A stretch of 64,000 nt of DNA from Paraburkholderia largidicola. GTDB lineage: Bacteria; Pseudomonadota; Gammaproteobacteria; Burkholderiales; Burkholderiaceae. The notes under the pieces are model-generated. The model was not told where the DNA came from and searched no databases. It was given only the letters and a program-made list of their open reading frames with translations. The translations under genes were made by a program, and so were the position numbers. The DNA lies in contig NZ_AP023174.1 of NCBI RefSeq assembly GCF_013426895.1, positions 2,914,001 to 2,978,000 on the forward strand, given 5' to 3'. This document shows positions 17,466 through 26,870 of the stretch, in pieces (position 1 is the stretch's first letter; the number at the start of each line of letters is the position of its first letter).

Positions 17466-18677
17466 ATGTCCGCCGACTCCGCTACACCGCGCAGCGAATT
17501 TGCGACCACTTTGCAGATCATTCCGGTCGTTTTTTTCACCTTTCTTTGTTACCTGACGATCGGTATTCCGCTCGCGGTGCTGCCGGGCTACGTCCATGAC
17601 GACCTTGGCTACAGCGCCGTGATCGCGGGCCTGGCGATCAGCGTGCAGTACTTCGCGACGCTCGCGTCGCGTCCGCTGGCCGGCCGTTCGGCGGATACGC
17701 TTGGACCGAAGAAGACGGTGACGATCGGCCTGATCGGTTGCGGGGTGAGCGGTGTGCTGTTGCTGCTGGCCGTGCTGCTTGGCCGGTGGCCGACGCTGAG
17801 TCTGAGTCTGCTGGTGCTGAGCCGGCTTGTACTGGGCTTTGGCGAAAGCCTGTGCGGCACGGGCGCGATCTTGTGGGGCATCGGGCGGGTCGGCACGACG
17901 AACAATGCGCGCGTGATCTCGTGGAACGGCATCGCGACGTATGGCGCGCTCGCGATTGGGGCGCCGCTGGGCGTCGCGATCGCGCATAGCGTGGGGTTTT
18001 TCGCGCTGGGTGTGGTGGTGATTGCGCTTGCGGCGACGGGTTTCTATCTCGCGCGCCTGATTGCGGCTGTGCCCGTTGTGCATGGTGAGCGGATGTCGTA
18101 TCGCAGCGTGTTCACTCGTGTGCTGCCGCACGGGATTGGGCTGGCGCTTGGGTCGGCTGGGTTTGGGTCTATCGCGACGTTCATCACGTTGTTTTATGCG
18201 GCCAATCACTGGCCGAATGCGGCTTTGTCGCTGACCGTGTTTGGCACGCTGTTCATCGGCGCGCGCTTGCTGTTTGCTAATACGATCAAGACGTATGGTG
18301 GTTTTCGGGTTGCGATTGCTTCGTTCTCTTTTGAGTGCGTCGGGCTGTTGTTGCTGTGGCTCGCGCCGGAGCCGCATATCGCGCTTGCGGGTGCTGCGTT
18401 GACCGGGTTCGGTTTTGCTTTGGTCTTTCCGGCGCTCGGCGTCGAGGCGGTTGGGCTCGTGCCGCCTGCTAGCCGAGGTGCGGCGTTGTCGGCTTATTCG
18501 GTTTTTCTCGATCTGTCGTTGGGGATTACGGGGCCGCTGGCCGGGTATATCGCCGGTGAGTTTGGATATGGGTCCGTGTTTCTGTTTGCGGCTGTTGCCG
18601 CCGCGGCGGCTGTAGCGCTGTCTACGATGCTTTATTTGCGCAATGCGCGGACGCCTAACGCGCCTGCGGCGGCTTGA
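17466..18677 (+). CDS. MFS transporter (YhhS/YfcJ-type exporter)
   Basis: Major facilitator superfamily protein of 403 residues with about twelve transmembrane segments. The motif-A region between helices 2 and 3 reads [18 protein letters not shown] (about 68-85), and the central loop follows residue 200. The pattern [22 protein letters not shown] near the N-terminus resembles the YhhS/YfcJ subgroup of arabinose/drug exporters. Divergence from the xdh operon makes purine or urate export conceivable but unproven. The 3' half has T/G-ending codons (GGTTTTGCTTTG style), unlike the 5' half, as it approaches repeat element B. Confidence 0.85.
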   Translation: MSADSATPRSEFATTLQIIPVVFFTFLCYLTIGIPLAVLPGYVHDDLGYSAVIAGLAISVQYFATLASRPLAGRSADTLGPKKTVTIGLIGCGVSGVLLLLAVLLGRWPTLSLSLLVLSRLVLGFGESLCGTGAILWGIGRVGTTNNARVISWNGIATYGALAIGAPLGVAIAHSVGFFALGVVVIALAATGFYLARLIAAVPVVHGERMSYRSVFTRVLPHGIGLALGSAGFGSIATFITLFYAANHWPNAALSLTVFGTLFIGARLLFANTIKTYGGFRVAIASFSFECVGLLLLWLAPEPHIALAGAALTGFGFALVFPALGVEAVGLVPPASRGAALSAYSVFLDLSLGITGPLAGYIAGEFGYGSVFLFAAVAAAAAVALSTMLYLRNARTPNAPAAA

Positions 18678-18788
18678 GGTTGGGGTTAGGTTTTCTGCTG
18701 CGCAGGCTTTGATGTTGCCGTGTGCGCTTTTGCGCTGGCATCTGTTAGCTCGTTTCACGCGTTGGCCCGTGCGGTTTGCTCGACTTTG
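18678..18788. other. Spacer between MFS gene and repeat element B
   Basis: G+T-rich and without a gene. TTTTGCGCTGGCATCTG at about 18728-18744 is an outlying duplicate of the arm tip found at 18784-18800. Confidence 0.5.
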
Positions 18789-19446
18789 CGCTGGCATCCG
18801 CGTTTTGCTTCTGGTTCGCATGCGTTGCCCCTGTGCGGGGCGGCACCTACTTTTCTTTGCCGCCGCAAAGAAAAGTAGGCAAAAGAAAGCGGCTCACACC
18901 GCCAGCCCGTGTATTTGCCTGAGGGCCCTCAAAGGGTCTTACACTCCACACGGCAATCACGTCATACATGCTCGTTGCCAGCGCTCTTGCGACGCGCCTC
19001 ACCCGCTTTGCGCTCCCACGTTACAGCATGTCGCGCCAGACAGTCCGCCGCCGCCCAGGTGGCAAACTGTGTGTCGGCCCGAGTGCTCCACACGCCTCAC
19101 TTCGGACCGATAGCACACGCGTCCCACCTGTAAGAGCGCTAACTTATCCGTCGCGACAACCTACACACAGTTTGCCACCTGGGCGGCATCGACCATTCGT
19201 TGCCGCTTGCCTTGTTGCGGAAGTCTGACGCGGGTGATGAGCACATTCAAAGCGCTGGCAACGCACGCGAACAGGGAAGTTGCCGTGTGAAGGATGGGGA
19301 CGTTGGGGGCCCGTGGATAGGAACACGTGCTGGCGGTGTGAGCCGCTTTCTTTTGCCTACTTTTCTTTGCGGCGGCAAAGAAAAGTAGGTGCCGCCCCGC
19401 ACAGGGGCAACGCTAGCAAACCAGAAGCAAAACGCGGATGCCAGCG
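18789..19446. repeat. 658-bp nested inverted-repeat element, copy B (core inverted)
   Basis: Arms at 18789-18905 and 19330-19446, each 117 bp. Inner inverted pair GGCAAACTGTGTGT (19061-19074) and its complement (19163-19176). The asymmetric blocks are swapped relative to copies A and C: TTTGCCTGAGGGCCC at 18914-18928 on the left, and the complement of the left block of A at 19296-19314 on the right, at exactly the same distances from the arms (125 and 132 bp). Just outside the GC hairpin both arms carry the version seen on the right arms of A and C (GCGTTGCCCC rather than GCGTCGCCCC). It lies between convergent genes. Confidence 0.9.
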
Positions 19447-19498
19447 CAAGAGCCAAACCCACCGAACGGCAACACATGAACCACGAAGGCAAATAGAC

Positions 19499-19558
19499 GG
19501 ATGCCACCGCAAACCAAACCCAAAGCAAAAGCAAAAGCAAAAGCAAAAGCAAAAGCAA
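19499..19558. repeat. Hexanucleotide AAAAGC tandem repeat beside copy B
   Basis: After an outlying arm-tip copy (CGGATGCCACCGCAAACC, from 19498), AAAGC is followed by five consecutive AAAAGC units from about 19522 to 19556. The tract is just outside the right arm of copy B and about 30 bases from the 3' end of the aminotransferase gene. A related hexamer tract flanks copy C. Confidence 0.75.
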
Positions 19559-19586
19559 ACCACCCTGCAGTCGCAGACACCCCGCC

Positions 19587-20813
19587 TCAATCCCTCCCAG
19601 CCAGCGCTCGCTCAAGCGCCGCCACGCCAGCCGGCAAATCCACCCCAACCCCAAGCTCAACCATCGTCCGCCCAAACGCGTGCAGCGTACGAAACAGATT
19701 ATGAGCGCGAGCCTGCTCGCCCATCTGCCCGATCCGCACAATAGGCAACCCAAAAGAACCAGAAATCTCAACCTGATGAAACCGCGAGATATGCGCGCAA
19801 ATATCAGCGGGAGTAAGGCCGGAAGACTTCTGCCCAGCGGGCACCTCGATTCCCACCACAGAGTTCAGCCGGCACTCTGCCGGCGCATACAACTCCAACC
19901 CCATGGCACTAACGCCAGCCTGCAACGCCAGCGAGCACTTCAAATGCCGCGCAAACCGCTTCTCCAGCGTCTCCGCGCAAACCAGCCGCAACGCCTCGTG
20001 CAAAGCCAGCACGCCGGAAACAGGCGCCGTATAGTGATACCCCGCGTTGTGCCAGAAATTCTCCGCCAGCGACGCATCCAGACACCAATGCGCACTCGCA
20101 TGCGGACGTCCCTTCACCCGCTCCCAAGCCGCATCCGAAAACGCGATCAGCGAAACACCCGGAATTGACGACAACCCCTTCTGCCCACCCGTAATCACGG
20201 CATCGATGCCCCACGCGTCCATATCGAGCGGCATCGTCGACAGCGTGCAGACGGCATCGACGACAACCAGCGCGCCCGCCTGCTTCGCCAGCGCCGCAAT
20301 GTCCTTCAGGTGATAGTTCCAGACCGTGTTCGACGTCTCGCCCTGCACGATCGTCACGATCTCCGGACGCGTGCGCCGGATCGCTTCCTCGACCTGCTCG
20401 AGCGTCGCGACCGCACGGTCGCCAACCTCCAGCAGCGAGACCTCGGCGCCGACGCGCCGCCCCATCTCCGCCATCCGCGCGCTGAAAAAACCGTTCTTGA
20501 TGCTCAGCACCCGCGTACCCTGCCAGGCGAGATTGGAGATCGCCATTTCCATCGCCGCCGAGCCCGGTCCCGCCACGCCCAGCACCCACTTCGAGTTGGT
20601 CTGGAACACGTAGCGCGCCATCGTCTGCACCTGTCCGACCACCTTGGCCATCGTGTTGCCCAGATGGTTGATGACGATCGCATTGGCCTTCGCGACGGCG
20701 GCGGGAATCGGCACCGGGCCGGCGCCCATCATCAGGAGTGGCTCTTCGGGAAGAATCGCGTCGAGCGATTCGACTTCAGGACAGGGAACGACGTTGGACG
20801 TTGTAATGGTCAT
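19587..20813 (-). CDS. Class V aminotransferase (alanine/serine-glyoxylate type)
   Basis: PLP enzyme of fold type I, 408 residues. It starts at the ATG at 20813; the upstream frame continues but is not family-like. The N-terminal MMGAGPVPIPAAVAKAN is the usual substrate-loop start of alanine-glyoxylate, serine-glyoxylate and pyridoxamine-pyruvate aminotransferases. Asp186 in LVVVDAV holds the PLP ring nitrogen and Lys212 in TGGQKGLSS forms the Schiff base. Last gene of a minus-strand run aspT2-aspT1-aspD-this gene (146-bp gap to aspD), so handling of alanine produced by AspD, or PLP salvage, is plausible; the real amino donor is unknown. Codons become T/G-rich toward its 3' end at repeat B. 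Confidence 0.82.
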   Translation of the reverse strand: MTITTSNVVPCPEVESLDAILPEEPLLMMGAGPVPIPAAVAKANAIVINHLGNTMAKVVGQVQTMARYVFQTNSKWVLGVAGPGSAAMEMAISNLAWQGTRVLSIKNGFFSARMAEMGRRVGAEVSLLEVGDRAVATLEQVEEAIRRTRPEIVTIVQGETSNTVWNYHLKDIAALAKQAGALVVVDAVCTLSTMPLDMDAWGIDAVITGGQKGLSSIPGVSLIAFSDAAWERVKGRPHASAHWCLDASLAENFWHNAGYHYTAPVSGVLALHEALRLVCAETLEKRFARHLKCSLALQAGVSAMGLELYAPAECRLNSVVGIEVPAGQKSSGLTPADICAHISRFHQVEISGSFGLPIVRIGQMGEQARAHNLFRTLHAFGRTMVELGVGVDLPAGVAALERALAGRD

Positions 20814-20959
20814 GATCGGAACGCATGGAACGGGGAACAGGAACAGGAAAACGGCCCGCTGCGCGCAGCAACACCTGCGGGCGGCGGGCCGTCTTTCGAT
20901 CATTCACCCATATGTCCGATTGCGCAAGAGATGCATCCCGGTCTTTGCCTGCCGGATTG

Positions 20960-22609
20960 TCACTTGACCTCTTTGCGTTGAATGTTTTTGCCCGTCTCCT
21001 TGTTGTAGCGCTCGACGTATTCATCCGTGAGCTTGCGGATCGCGCGTCCAATCTTGCGATAGTCGGACTCGTTGAGATTCGCGAGCGACACGCGCCCCGA
21101 AGGATGCTTCGTGCCGAAGCCCATGCCCGGCAGCAACACGACCCGCGCATCGCTCGCCAGGCGGAACAGCAGCTCCGACGCCTCGGTGTGCTTGAGCAGC
21201 CAGTCGACGAACTCGCGGCCATATGCACGCTCGCCGAAGTACTCCATGTCGATGATCGAGTAGTAGTCGACCTGGTTCGCGTCCTTCTCGTCGAACGCAA
21301 TGCCGATCTCTTCGTAGAGCGCGCGCTTGCGGCTGCGGATCAGGCGTTTGAGCGCATCCTTGTACGCATCCGGCGTATCCATCAGCGAGAACAGCGAGAA
21401 GAGCACCATCTGCACCTGTTGCGGCGTCGACAGGCCGGCCGTGTGATTCAGCGCGACCGTGCGGCTGTCCGCGACCAGCCGGTCGATGAACTTCAGCTTG
21501 TCCGGCTCGGTCGTGATCGACTCGTAACGATGATGCAGGATCTTCTTGACGTCCTTCGGCAACTCGGCAATCAGCTTGTCGAGAATGTTGTCCTTGTGCG
21601 TCGCGATCGTGCCGAGCCGCCAGCCCGTCGCGCCGAAATACTTCGAGTACGAGTACACGAGAATCGTGTTCTTCGGCGCGAGCGCGAACAGCGACACGAA
21701 GTCGTCGGCGAAGGTGCCGTACACATCGTCCGTCAGCAGGATCAGGTCGGGGCGCTCCTTGACGATGTCCGCGATGTATTCGAGGCTTTCGTCGCTGATC
21801 TTCACGGACGGCGGATTGCTCGGGTTCACGAGGAAGAACGCCTTCACCTTCGGATCGCGCAGCTTGTCCAGTTCGGCCTTCGAGTACTGCCAGTTGTTCT
21901 CGACATCGGCATCCAGATTGACGACGTTCAGCTCGTAGTCGTTGAGCGTCGGAATCTCGATGTATGGCGTGAAGATCGGACGGCCGAGCGCGATGGTGTC
22001 GCCCGCCTTGATCAGATGGTTCTGCTTCATCGTGTTGAAGATGTACGTCATCGCGGCCGTGCCGCCTTCCACGGCGAAGATGTCGAACTCGCCGACGAAC
22101 GGATACTTGCCGATCATCTCGCGCCGCAGATACTGCCCAACGATCACTTCCGACAGCTTCAGCATCCGGTCCGGCACGGGGTAGTTCGACGCGAGAATGC
22201 CTTCGCACATCTCATAGAGGAAATCGGTGCCCGACAGACCCAGCTGATCGCGCACATACGACACGGCGCCCGCAAGGAACGCAATGCCCGGCACGCCCTT
22301 GTTCTCGCGCAGGAACAGTTCGAAGCGCTCGGTCAGTCCCTCGCGCTTCGGAAAGCCGCCGACGCCCTCGGGCATATACGCGAACGAGCGCTCTGACTCG
22401 CGCATCGCGAACAGACCGAGTTGCCAGAAGCCGTGGCGCGGAATCGTCGCGAGAAAGTTCGGGTTGCCGCGGCCGGCGTTCAGCATCGAGGCGTTCGCCG
22501 GGCGCTCGACAGCGCCGCCGCCTGCCGCCTTGATCAACTCGTCTTTCAGTTCGAACGGGCTGAGCGCCTGCAACGCTGCCTGATCCTTGCCCTTGTTGTC
22601 CTTTGCCAT
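20960..22609 (-). CDS. aspD: Aspartate 4-decarboxylase
   Basis: PLP enzyme converting L-aspartate to L-alanine plus CO2. The 549-residue length and sequence fit AspD, which is longer than ordinary aspartate aminotransferases (about 400). Seen: NAGRGNPNFLATIPRHGFWQ near 44-63, the substrate-binding FLVNPSNPPS (about 259-268), LLTDDVYGTF, and the PLP lysine in SYSKYFGATGWRLG (Lys about 323). The ATG at 22609 is the first in-frame Met with family similarity. It lies directly downstream of two aspartate/alanine antiporter genes, the classic arrangement in which decarboxylation consumes a proton and the antiporter exchanges aspartate for alanine, generating proton motive force and acid tolerance. 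Confidence 0.92.
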   Translation of the reverse strand: MAKDNKGKDQAALQALSPFELKDELIKAAGGGAVERPANASMLNAGRGNPNFLATIPRHGFWQLGLFAMRESERSFAYMPEGVGGFPKREGLTERFELFLRENKGVPGIAFLAGAVSYVRDQLGLSGTDFLYEMCEGILASNYPVPDRMLKLSEVIVGQYLRREMIGKYPFVGEFDIFAVEGGTAAMTYIFNTMKQNHLIKAGDTIALGRPIFTPYIEIPTLNDYELNVVNLDADVENNWQYSKAELDKLRDPKVKAFFLVNPSNPPSVKISDESLEYIADIVKERPDLILLTDDVYGTFADDFVSLFALAPKNTILVYSYSKYFGATGWRLGTIATHKDNILDKLIAELPKDVKKILHHRYESITTEPDKLKFIDRLVADSRTVALNHTAGLSTPQQVQMVLFSLFSLMDTPDAYKDALKRLIRSRKRALYEEIGIAFDEKDANQVDYYSIIDMEYFGERAYGREFVDWLLKHTEASELLFRLASDARVVLLPGMGFGTKHPSGRVSLANLNESDYRKIGRAIRKLTDEYVERYNKETGKNIQRKEVK

Positions 22610-22734
22610 GATGCGTTCTCCAGTAAAAGGGGAAATGCGCCGGCGCGTTGCGGGCAATGGCCCGTCCCGGGCGCCGGCTACTTTCCTGACAATCGGTTCC
22701 GCCGACGGCGCGCCCGTGCCGTCGGCGCACGCGT

Positions 22735-24420
22735 TCAGACCAGCCCGACGACGAGCGGTCCCAGCAACGTCAGCAGCACGTTCGCTATCGCATACGTGAT
22801 CGCGAACGGTACGGTCGGCACCGCGCTTTCGGCCTTGTCTAGCACGCCGCCGAACGCCGGGTTCGCACTGCGCGAGCCGGACAGCGCGCCCGCCAGAATT
22901 GCCGCGTTGTCGTAGCGCAGCACGTAGCGGCCGAACAGCATCGTCAGCAGCAGCGGGACCAGCGTCACGACCACGCCGAGCAGGAAGATCGTGACGCCGA
23001 GTTGCTTGATCGTCGTCACGGCCTGCAGCCCGGAGTTCAGCCCGACCACCGACACGAACGCGGCCAGCCCGAAGTCCTGCAACAGCCTCGATGCGGCGGG
23101 CGGCATGACGCCGTACATCGGATGCTTGCCGCGCATCCAGCCGAACACCAGACCCGCGAGCAGGCAGCCGCCGCCCGAACCGAGCGTGAGCGGGACGCCG
23201 CCGATATTGACCACGACCAGGCCGATCAGCAGGCCGATCACCATGCCGATGCCCATGTAGATGAAATCGGTCTTGATCGAGTACGGCAGCTCGTAGCCCG
23301 TCGCCGCAACCGCGCGCTTCGTATCCTTCGCGGAGCCGAAGTAGGTCAGCACGTCGCCATGTTCGAGCTTCGTTTCCGGCAGGATCGGCACCGGCTGGCC
23401 GACGCGCGTGATGCTTTCGAGAAACACGCCGTGGCGCAGATCGCGGTCGACGGTTTCGCGCACTTTCTGGATCGTCGTGTGGTTCAGGCCTTTTGCCGTG
23501 AACACGGCCTGGCGCGTCTGCATGACGGCGCTGACGTCGGTGACATCCGAGATTTCGGTGCCGATCCTCGGCGCGACGGGCACCATGCCCTCGCGCCGCC
23601 CGACGACGAGCACGATGTCGTCCGCCGCGAGCACGACGTTCGGTCCCGGCTCGATCTCCTTGCCGGCGCGCCGGATTTTTTCGATCGACACGAAGTCCTG
23701 CGCGGCCATTTCGATCTCGGACACCTTGCGCCCCGCCGCCGGCCCGACCTTGAACGCGCGTCCGACCAGTTCGGGCAGCGCCGCCAGTTGTCCCGGCGCG
23801 CGCGATGGCGTGCCGCCCGCGAGCTTCGCCTCGGCGTCGAGCGCGGCTGAGCGCAGGTCGCGGCCCATGAACTTCGGCAGGATGTTCACGCATACGATGA
23901 TCGCGCCGAGCGAGCCGAACACGTACGTCACCGCGTACGCAATCGCGACGTCCGACTGCAGCGACTTCACCTCGTCGGCGGGCAGGCCGAGACGCGCGAT
24001 CGCGTCGCCCGCCGTACCGATGATCGCCGACTGCGTGAGTGCGCCGCCCGCGAGCCCCGCCGCCAGCCCCTTGTTCAGATGGAAAATCTTCGCGCAGATG
24101 AGGACGGTGATCAGCGCCGAAATGGCGAGGAACAGCGCCATCGCGATCTCGCGCAAGGTCTTGCGGTTCAGCGAGTTGAAGAAGCCCGGCCCCGAGTCGT
24201 AGCCCACCGCGTAGATGAAGACCGCGAACATCACGGCTTTCACGCCGTTGTCGATCGACACGCCCGCCTGGCTGATCACGACGGCCGCCAGCAGCGAGCC
24301 GCCGACGCCGCCCAGTTGAAACTTGCCGAAGTTGATCTGGCCGATGAAGTACCCCACGGCCAGCGACAGGAACAGCGCTATTTCTGGTGACTTGTGAAAG
24401 ATGCTGTGTATCAGGTCCAT
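22735..24420 (-). CDS. aspT: Aspartate:alanine antiporter, AspT type (paralogue 1)
   Basis: Inner-membrane exchanger of the aspartate:alanine exchanger (AAE) family, 561 residues. The N-terminal half (about 1-170) is hydrophobic: EIALFLSLAVGYFIGQINFG, then FIYAVGYDSGPGFF and GGALTQSAIIGTAGDAIARL. Two cytoplasmic RCK_C-like domains occupy about 200-370. A second membrane half follows from about 380 with GSGGGCLLAGLVFGWMRGKH and SGSRSANPAFGG. Paired with aspD 125 bp downstream. Start MDLIHSIFHKSPE at 24420. Confidence 0.9.
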   Translation of the reverse strand: MDLIHSIFHKSPEIALFLSLAVGYFIGQINFGKFQLGGVGGSLLAAVVISQAGVSIDNGVKAVMFAVFIYAVGYDSGPGFFNSLNRKTLREIAMALFLAISALITVLICAKIFHLNKGLAAGLAGGALTQSAIIGTAGDAIARLGLPADEVKSLQSDVAIAYAVTYVFGSLGAIIVCVNILPKFMGRDLRSAALDAEAKLAGGTPSRAPGQLAALPELVGRAFKVGPAAGRKVSEIEMAAQDFVSIEKIRRAGKEIEPGPNVVLAADDIVLVVGRREGMVPVAPRIGTEISDVTDVSAVMQTRQAVFTAKGLNHTTIQKVRETVDRDLRHGVFLESITRVGQPVPILPETKLEHGDVLTYFGSAKDTKRAVAATGYELPYSIKTDFIYMGIGMVIGLLIGLVVVNIGGVPLTLGSGGGCLLAGLVFGWMRGKHPMYGVMPPAASRLLQDFGLAAFVSVVGLNSGLQAVTTIKQLGVTIFLLGVVVTLVPLLLTMLFGRYVLRYDNAAILAGALSGSRSANPAFGGVLDKAESAVPTVPFAITYAIANVLLTLLGPLVVGLV

Positions 24421-24606
24421 CGTGCCCTCTCAGAGAAAACGCACGCGGGCGCCCCGCGCGAAACGCAGCAGACGACGTGGCACTACCGTCCGCAACCCCT
24501 GCCCGCACGATCCTTTCGGTCACTTGGGCATTTCGATGTTGCTGTCATTCGCTTCTGTTTTCCTTGTCCGTTCGCAATCCCGCGCCTCGCATGCCGATCG
24601 CGCCTA

Positions 24607-26295
24607 TCAGTGCGCAAACTGAGCGGCCAGCCCCACGACGACGGGGCCCATCAGCGGCAGCAGAATGTTCGACAACGCGTAGGTGATCGTGTAGCCGATG
24701 ACGGGCGTCGAATTGCCCGTCACGCCGACCAGCGCGCTGATCGCGGGCGTGCTGCACTGCTGGCCGGCAATCGCGCCGAGCAGCATCGGCGCGTCGAGCT
24801 TCAGGAACATCCGGCCGATCCACAGCGACAGCAGTCCCGGCACCAGCACCATCAGAATTCCGACGACAGGCAGCGCGAGTCCGTATTCGCGCACGAGCTT
24901 GATCGCATCCGGTCCGGCCGACAGCCCGACCGCGGCGATGAAGGTCGCCAGCCCAAAGTCCTTGAGGATTTGCGCGGCGGCGGGCGGCAGCGAGCCGACG
25001 AGGGGATAGTGCGAGCGGATCCAGCCGAACAGCAGCCCGGACAGCAGGCACCCGCCGCCCGTGCCGAGCGCGAGCGTGACGCCGCCGAAGGTGCCCGACA
25101 GCCGCCCGATCGCCATGCCGATCAGCACGCCGAGGCCGAGATAGACGAAATCCGTTTTCAAGGTGGCGGGCAGCAGGTAGCCGAGCCGCTTCGCGCCGCG
25201 CAGCACATCCACCTTCGCGCCGACCAGCGTCAGCACGTCGCCGCGGTTCAACTCGGTGCCGGGCAGCGCGGGCACGCGCGACTCCAGCCGCGTGACGGCC
25301 GCGATATAGATGCCGCGCCCCTGTTCCGGGTCCGCGCGCTCGCGTAGCTGGCGGATCGTCGCGCCGTGTGCGTCCTTGCGCGTGAGCACGACGTCGACCA
25401 TATCGGCGAGTGCCGTCGAAAAGTGATGGCCCGATGCGACTTCGTCGCCGATCGACGGCGCAGCGGCGACCAGCGCCTCGCGCCTTCCGCCGACCAGCAC
25501 GAGATCGCCCGCCGCGAGCATGAGATCGGGCGCGACGCAAAGCGACGCGCCGCCGCGCTCGATCTGCTCGACCGTCAGGTTGTGGCCGTATCGCGCCTCG
25601 AAGGCGCCAATCGCGACACCCGCCGCCGGACCGACGCGGAACGCGCGCCCCACCAGCGCGGGCGCGGCGAGCCGCTCCCCTTCCCCGAGCGAGTCGCCGC
25701 CGCCGAGTTGCCGCCATACGCGCTCGGCTTCGTCGCGCAGATTCACGCGTAACAGCAGTGCGGCGAACTGGCTCGTGAACAGCACGATCGTGATAAGCCC
25801 GAACAGATAGCTGACGCTGTAGGCGGTGACGATATTCGCCTGCAGGCGCAACGTCTCGGCTTCGGCCATACCGAGCTTCGCGACGGCTTCCGAAGCCGTG
25901 CCGATCACGGCCGATTCCGTCGCCGCACCTGCCAGCAGCCCGGCTGCCGTGCCTGGATCGAGATGCAGCAGCCAGACGGCGAGCATCACGAGGGTCAGCA
26001 CCGAAACGATTTCGACCACCGACAGCAGCCCGTAGCGCCAGCCGCGCCCGATATTGGCAAAGAACTGCGGCCCGCCCGTGAAGCCGAGCGCGAAGATGAA
26101 CAGCGCGAACGCGATGTTCTTGAGATCGGGGCTGATGCGCGCCCCCGTTTGCCCGAGCAACAGCGACACGATCAGCGTGCCGCACACGCCGCCGAGCTGG
26201 ATCGGGCCGATCTTGAACGAGCCAATCAGATAGCCGAGTGCAAGACTCGCGAACAGCGCAATCTCCGGCTGCGACTTAAGCAATTCGGCGACCAT
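24607..26295 (-). CDS. Aspartate:alanine antiporter-like protein (paralogue 2)
   Basis: Second AAE-family exchanger, 562 residues, with the same order as its neighbour: membrane half (EIALFASLALGYLIGSFKIG; FIFALGFTGGPQFF; GAATESAVIGTASEAVAKL), two RCK_C-like domains, and a second membrane half (GTGGGCLLSGLLFGWIRSHY; QQCSTPAISAL). The last block, QQCSTPAIS, differs from the SRSANPAFG of paralogue 1 in the probable substrate path, so its specificity may differ. Start at the ATG at 26295, preceded by GGGA. First gene of the likely four-gene operon, 186 bp upstream of aspT. Confidence 0.85.
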   Translation of the reverse strand: MVAELLKSQPEIALFASLALGYLIGSFKIGPIQLGGVCGTLIVSLLLGQTGARISPDLKNIAFALFIFALGFTGGPQFFANIGRGWRYGLLSVVEIVSVLTLVMLAVWLLHLDPGTAAGLLAGAATESAVIGTASEAVAKLGMAEAETLRLQANIVTAYSVSYLFGLITIVLFTSQFAALLLRVNLRDEAERVWRQLGGGDSLGEGERLAAPALVGRAFRVGPAAGVAIGAFEARYGHNLTVEQIERGGASLCVAPDLMLAAGDLVLVGGRREALVAAAPSIGDEVASGHHFSTALADMVDVVLTRKDAHGATIRQLRERADPEQGRGIYIAAVTRLESRVPALPGTELNRGDVLTLVGAKVDVLRGAKRLGYLLPATLKTDFVYLGLGVLIGMAIGRLSGTFGGVTLALGTGGGCLLSGLLFGWIRSHYPLVGSLPPAAAQILKDFGLATFIAAVGLSAGPDAIKLVREYGLALPVVGILMVLVPGLLSLWIGRMFLKLDAPMLLGAIAGQQCSTPAISALVGVTGNSTPVIGYTITYALSNILLPLMGPVVVGLAAQFAH

Positions 26296-26870
26296 GTTCC
26301 GATTTCCCGGCAAAGCGGATCGTTGTATGAATCTTTTTAAAAATGTGGCCCGCGATAATCCGCACGGCAATTAGTCGCGTTAATTGAAGCGCGTGAATAT
26401 CTACCGGAATTAACCGGCCATATTCGAGGCGGATGTAATGCGCCGCACTGACGGATTTACGTCAGACGAAATGGCGCGAGCGGTGAGAAGCCTTGAATCA
26501 GCTTGTGTTGCTTCTGTTGACAGACATCGTTCCCTCGCAAAGTTGTCGAACAACCGGAACACGATTCGTGCAGCCGAAGGCTTTTTTATGTCCGCATTTG
26601 AAGCGTGCGGAAATCGTTTAGACCGTTTCCGCTATATGACAGAAATGCCAGCCTTTTTACAATTTCGAAATAGCGTCGTCGTTTTAATAGATATTGTAAT
26701 TGCCAGCGACTGTCAATATTATTTTTGTGCCGGATCTGCAAAATTTATGAACCCTCAGATTGTCTGCAATCTGACGGTACGACACCCGCAAAGGCCGACG
26801 CAGAAAGCTGCCGCACGCCACAGCCGGGTCAACGACGCGCGGCAGCACCGCGCTAGACGAGGGCGCCACC
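26296..26870. other. AT-rich divergent intergenic region (aspT2 / LysR)
   Basis: About 575 bases, much richer in A+T than the neighbouring genes, especially 26640-26760. It must hold promoters for the aspT2 operon and the LysR gene. An open frame from 26438 runs out of frame into the LysR gene and has no family character, so it is not called. The LysR-type dyad inside is listed separately. Confidence 0.5.
26755..26774. promoter_or_regulatory. LysR-type binding dyad upstream of the regulator gene
   Basis: Perfect inverted repeat TCAGATTG-TCTG-CAATCTGA, containing the T-N11-A pattern of LysR boxes (ATTGTCTGCAAT). It ends 96 bases before the ATG of the LysR gene at 26871, a usual place for an autoregulatory site. 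Binding is inferred. Confidence 0.55.

Noticed and set aside
19521..19558. Tandem AAAAGC units considered as a CRISPR-like array
   Set aside because: Six-base units without spacers; a simple sequence repeat.
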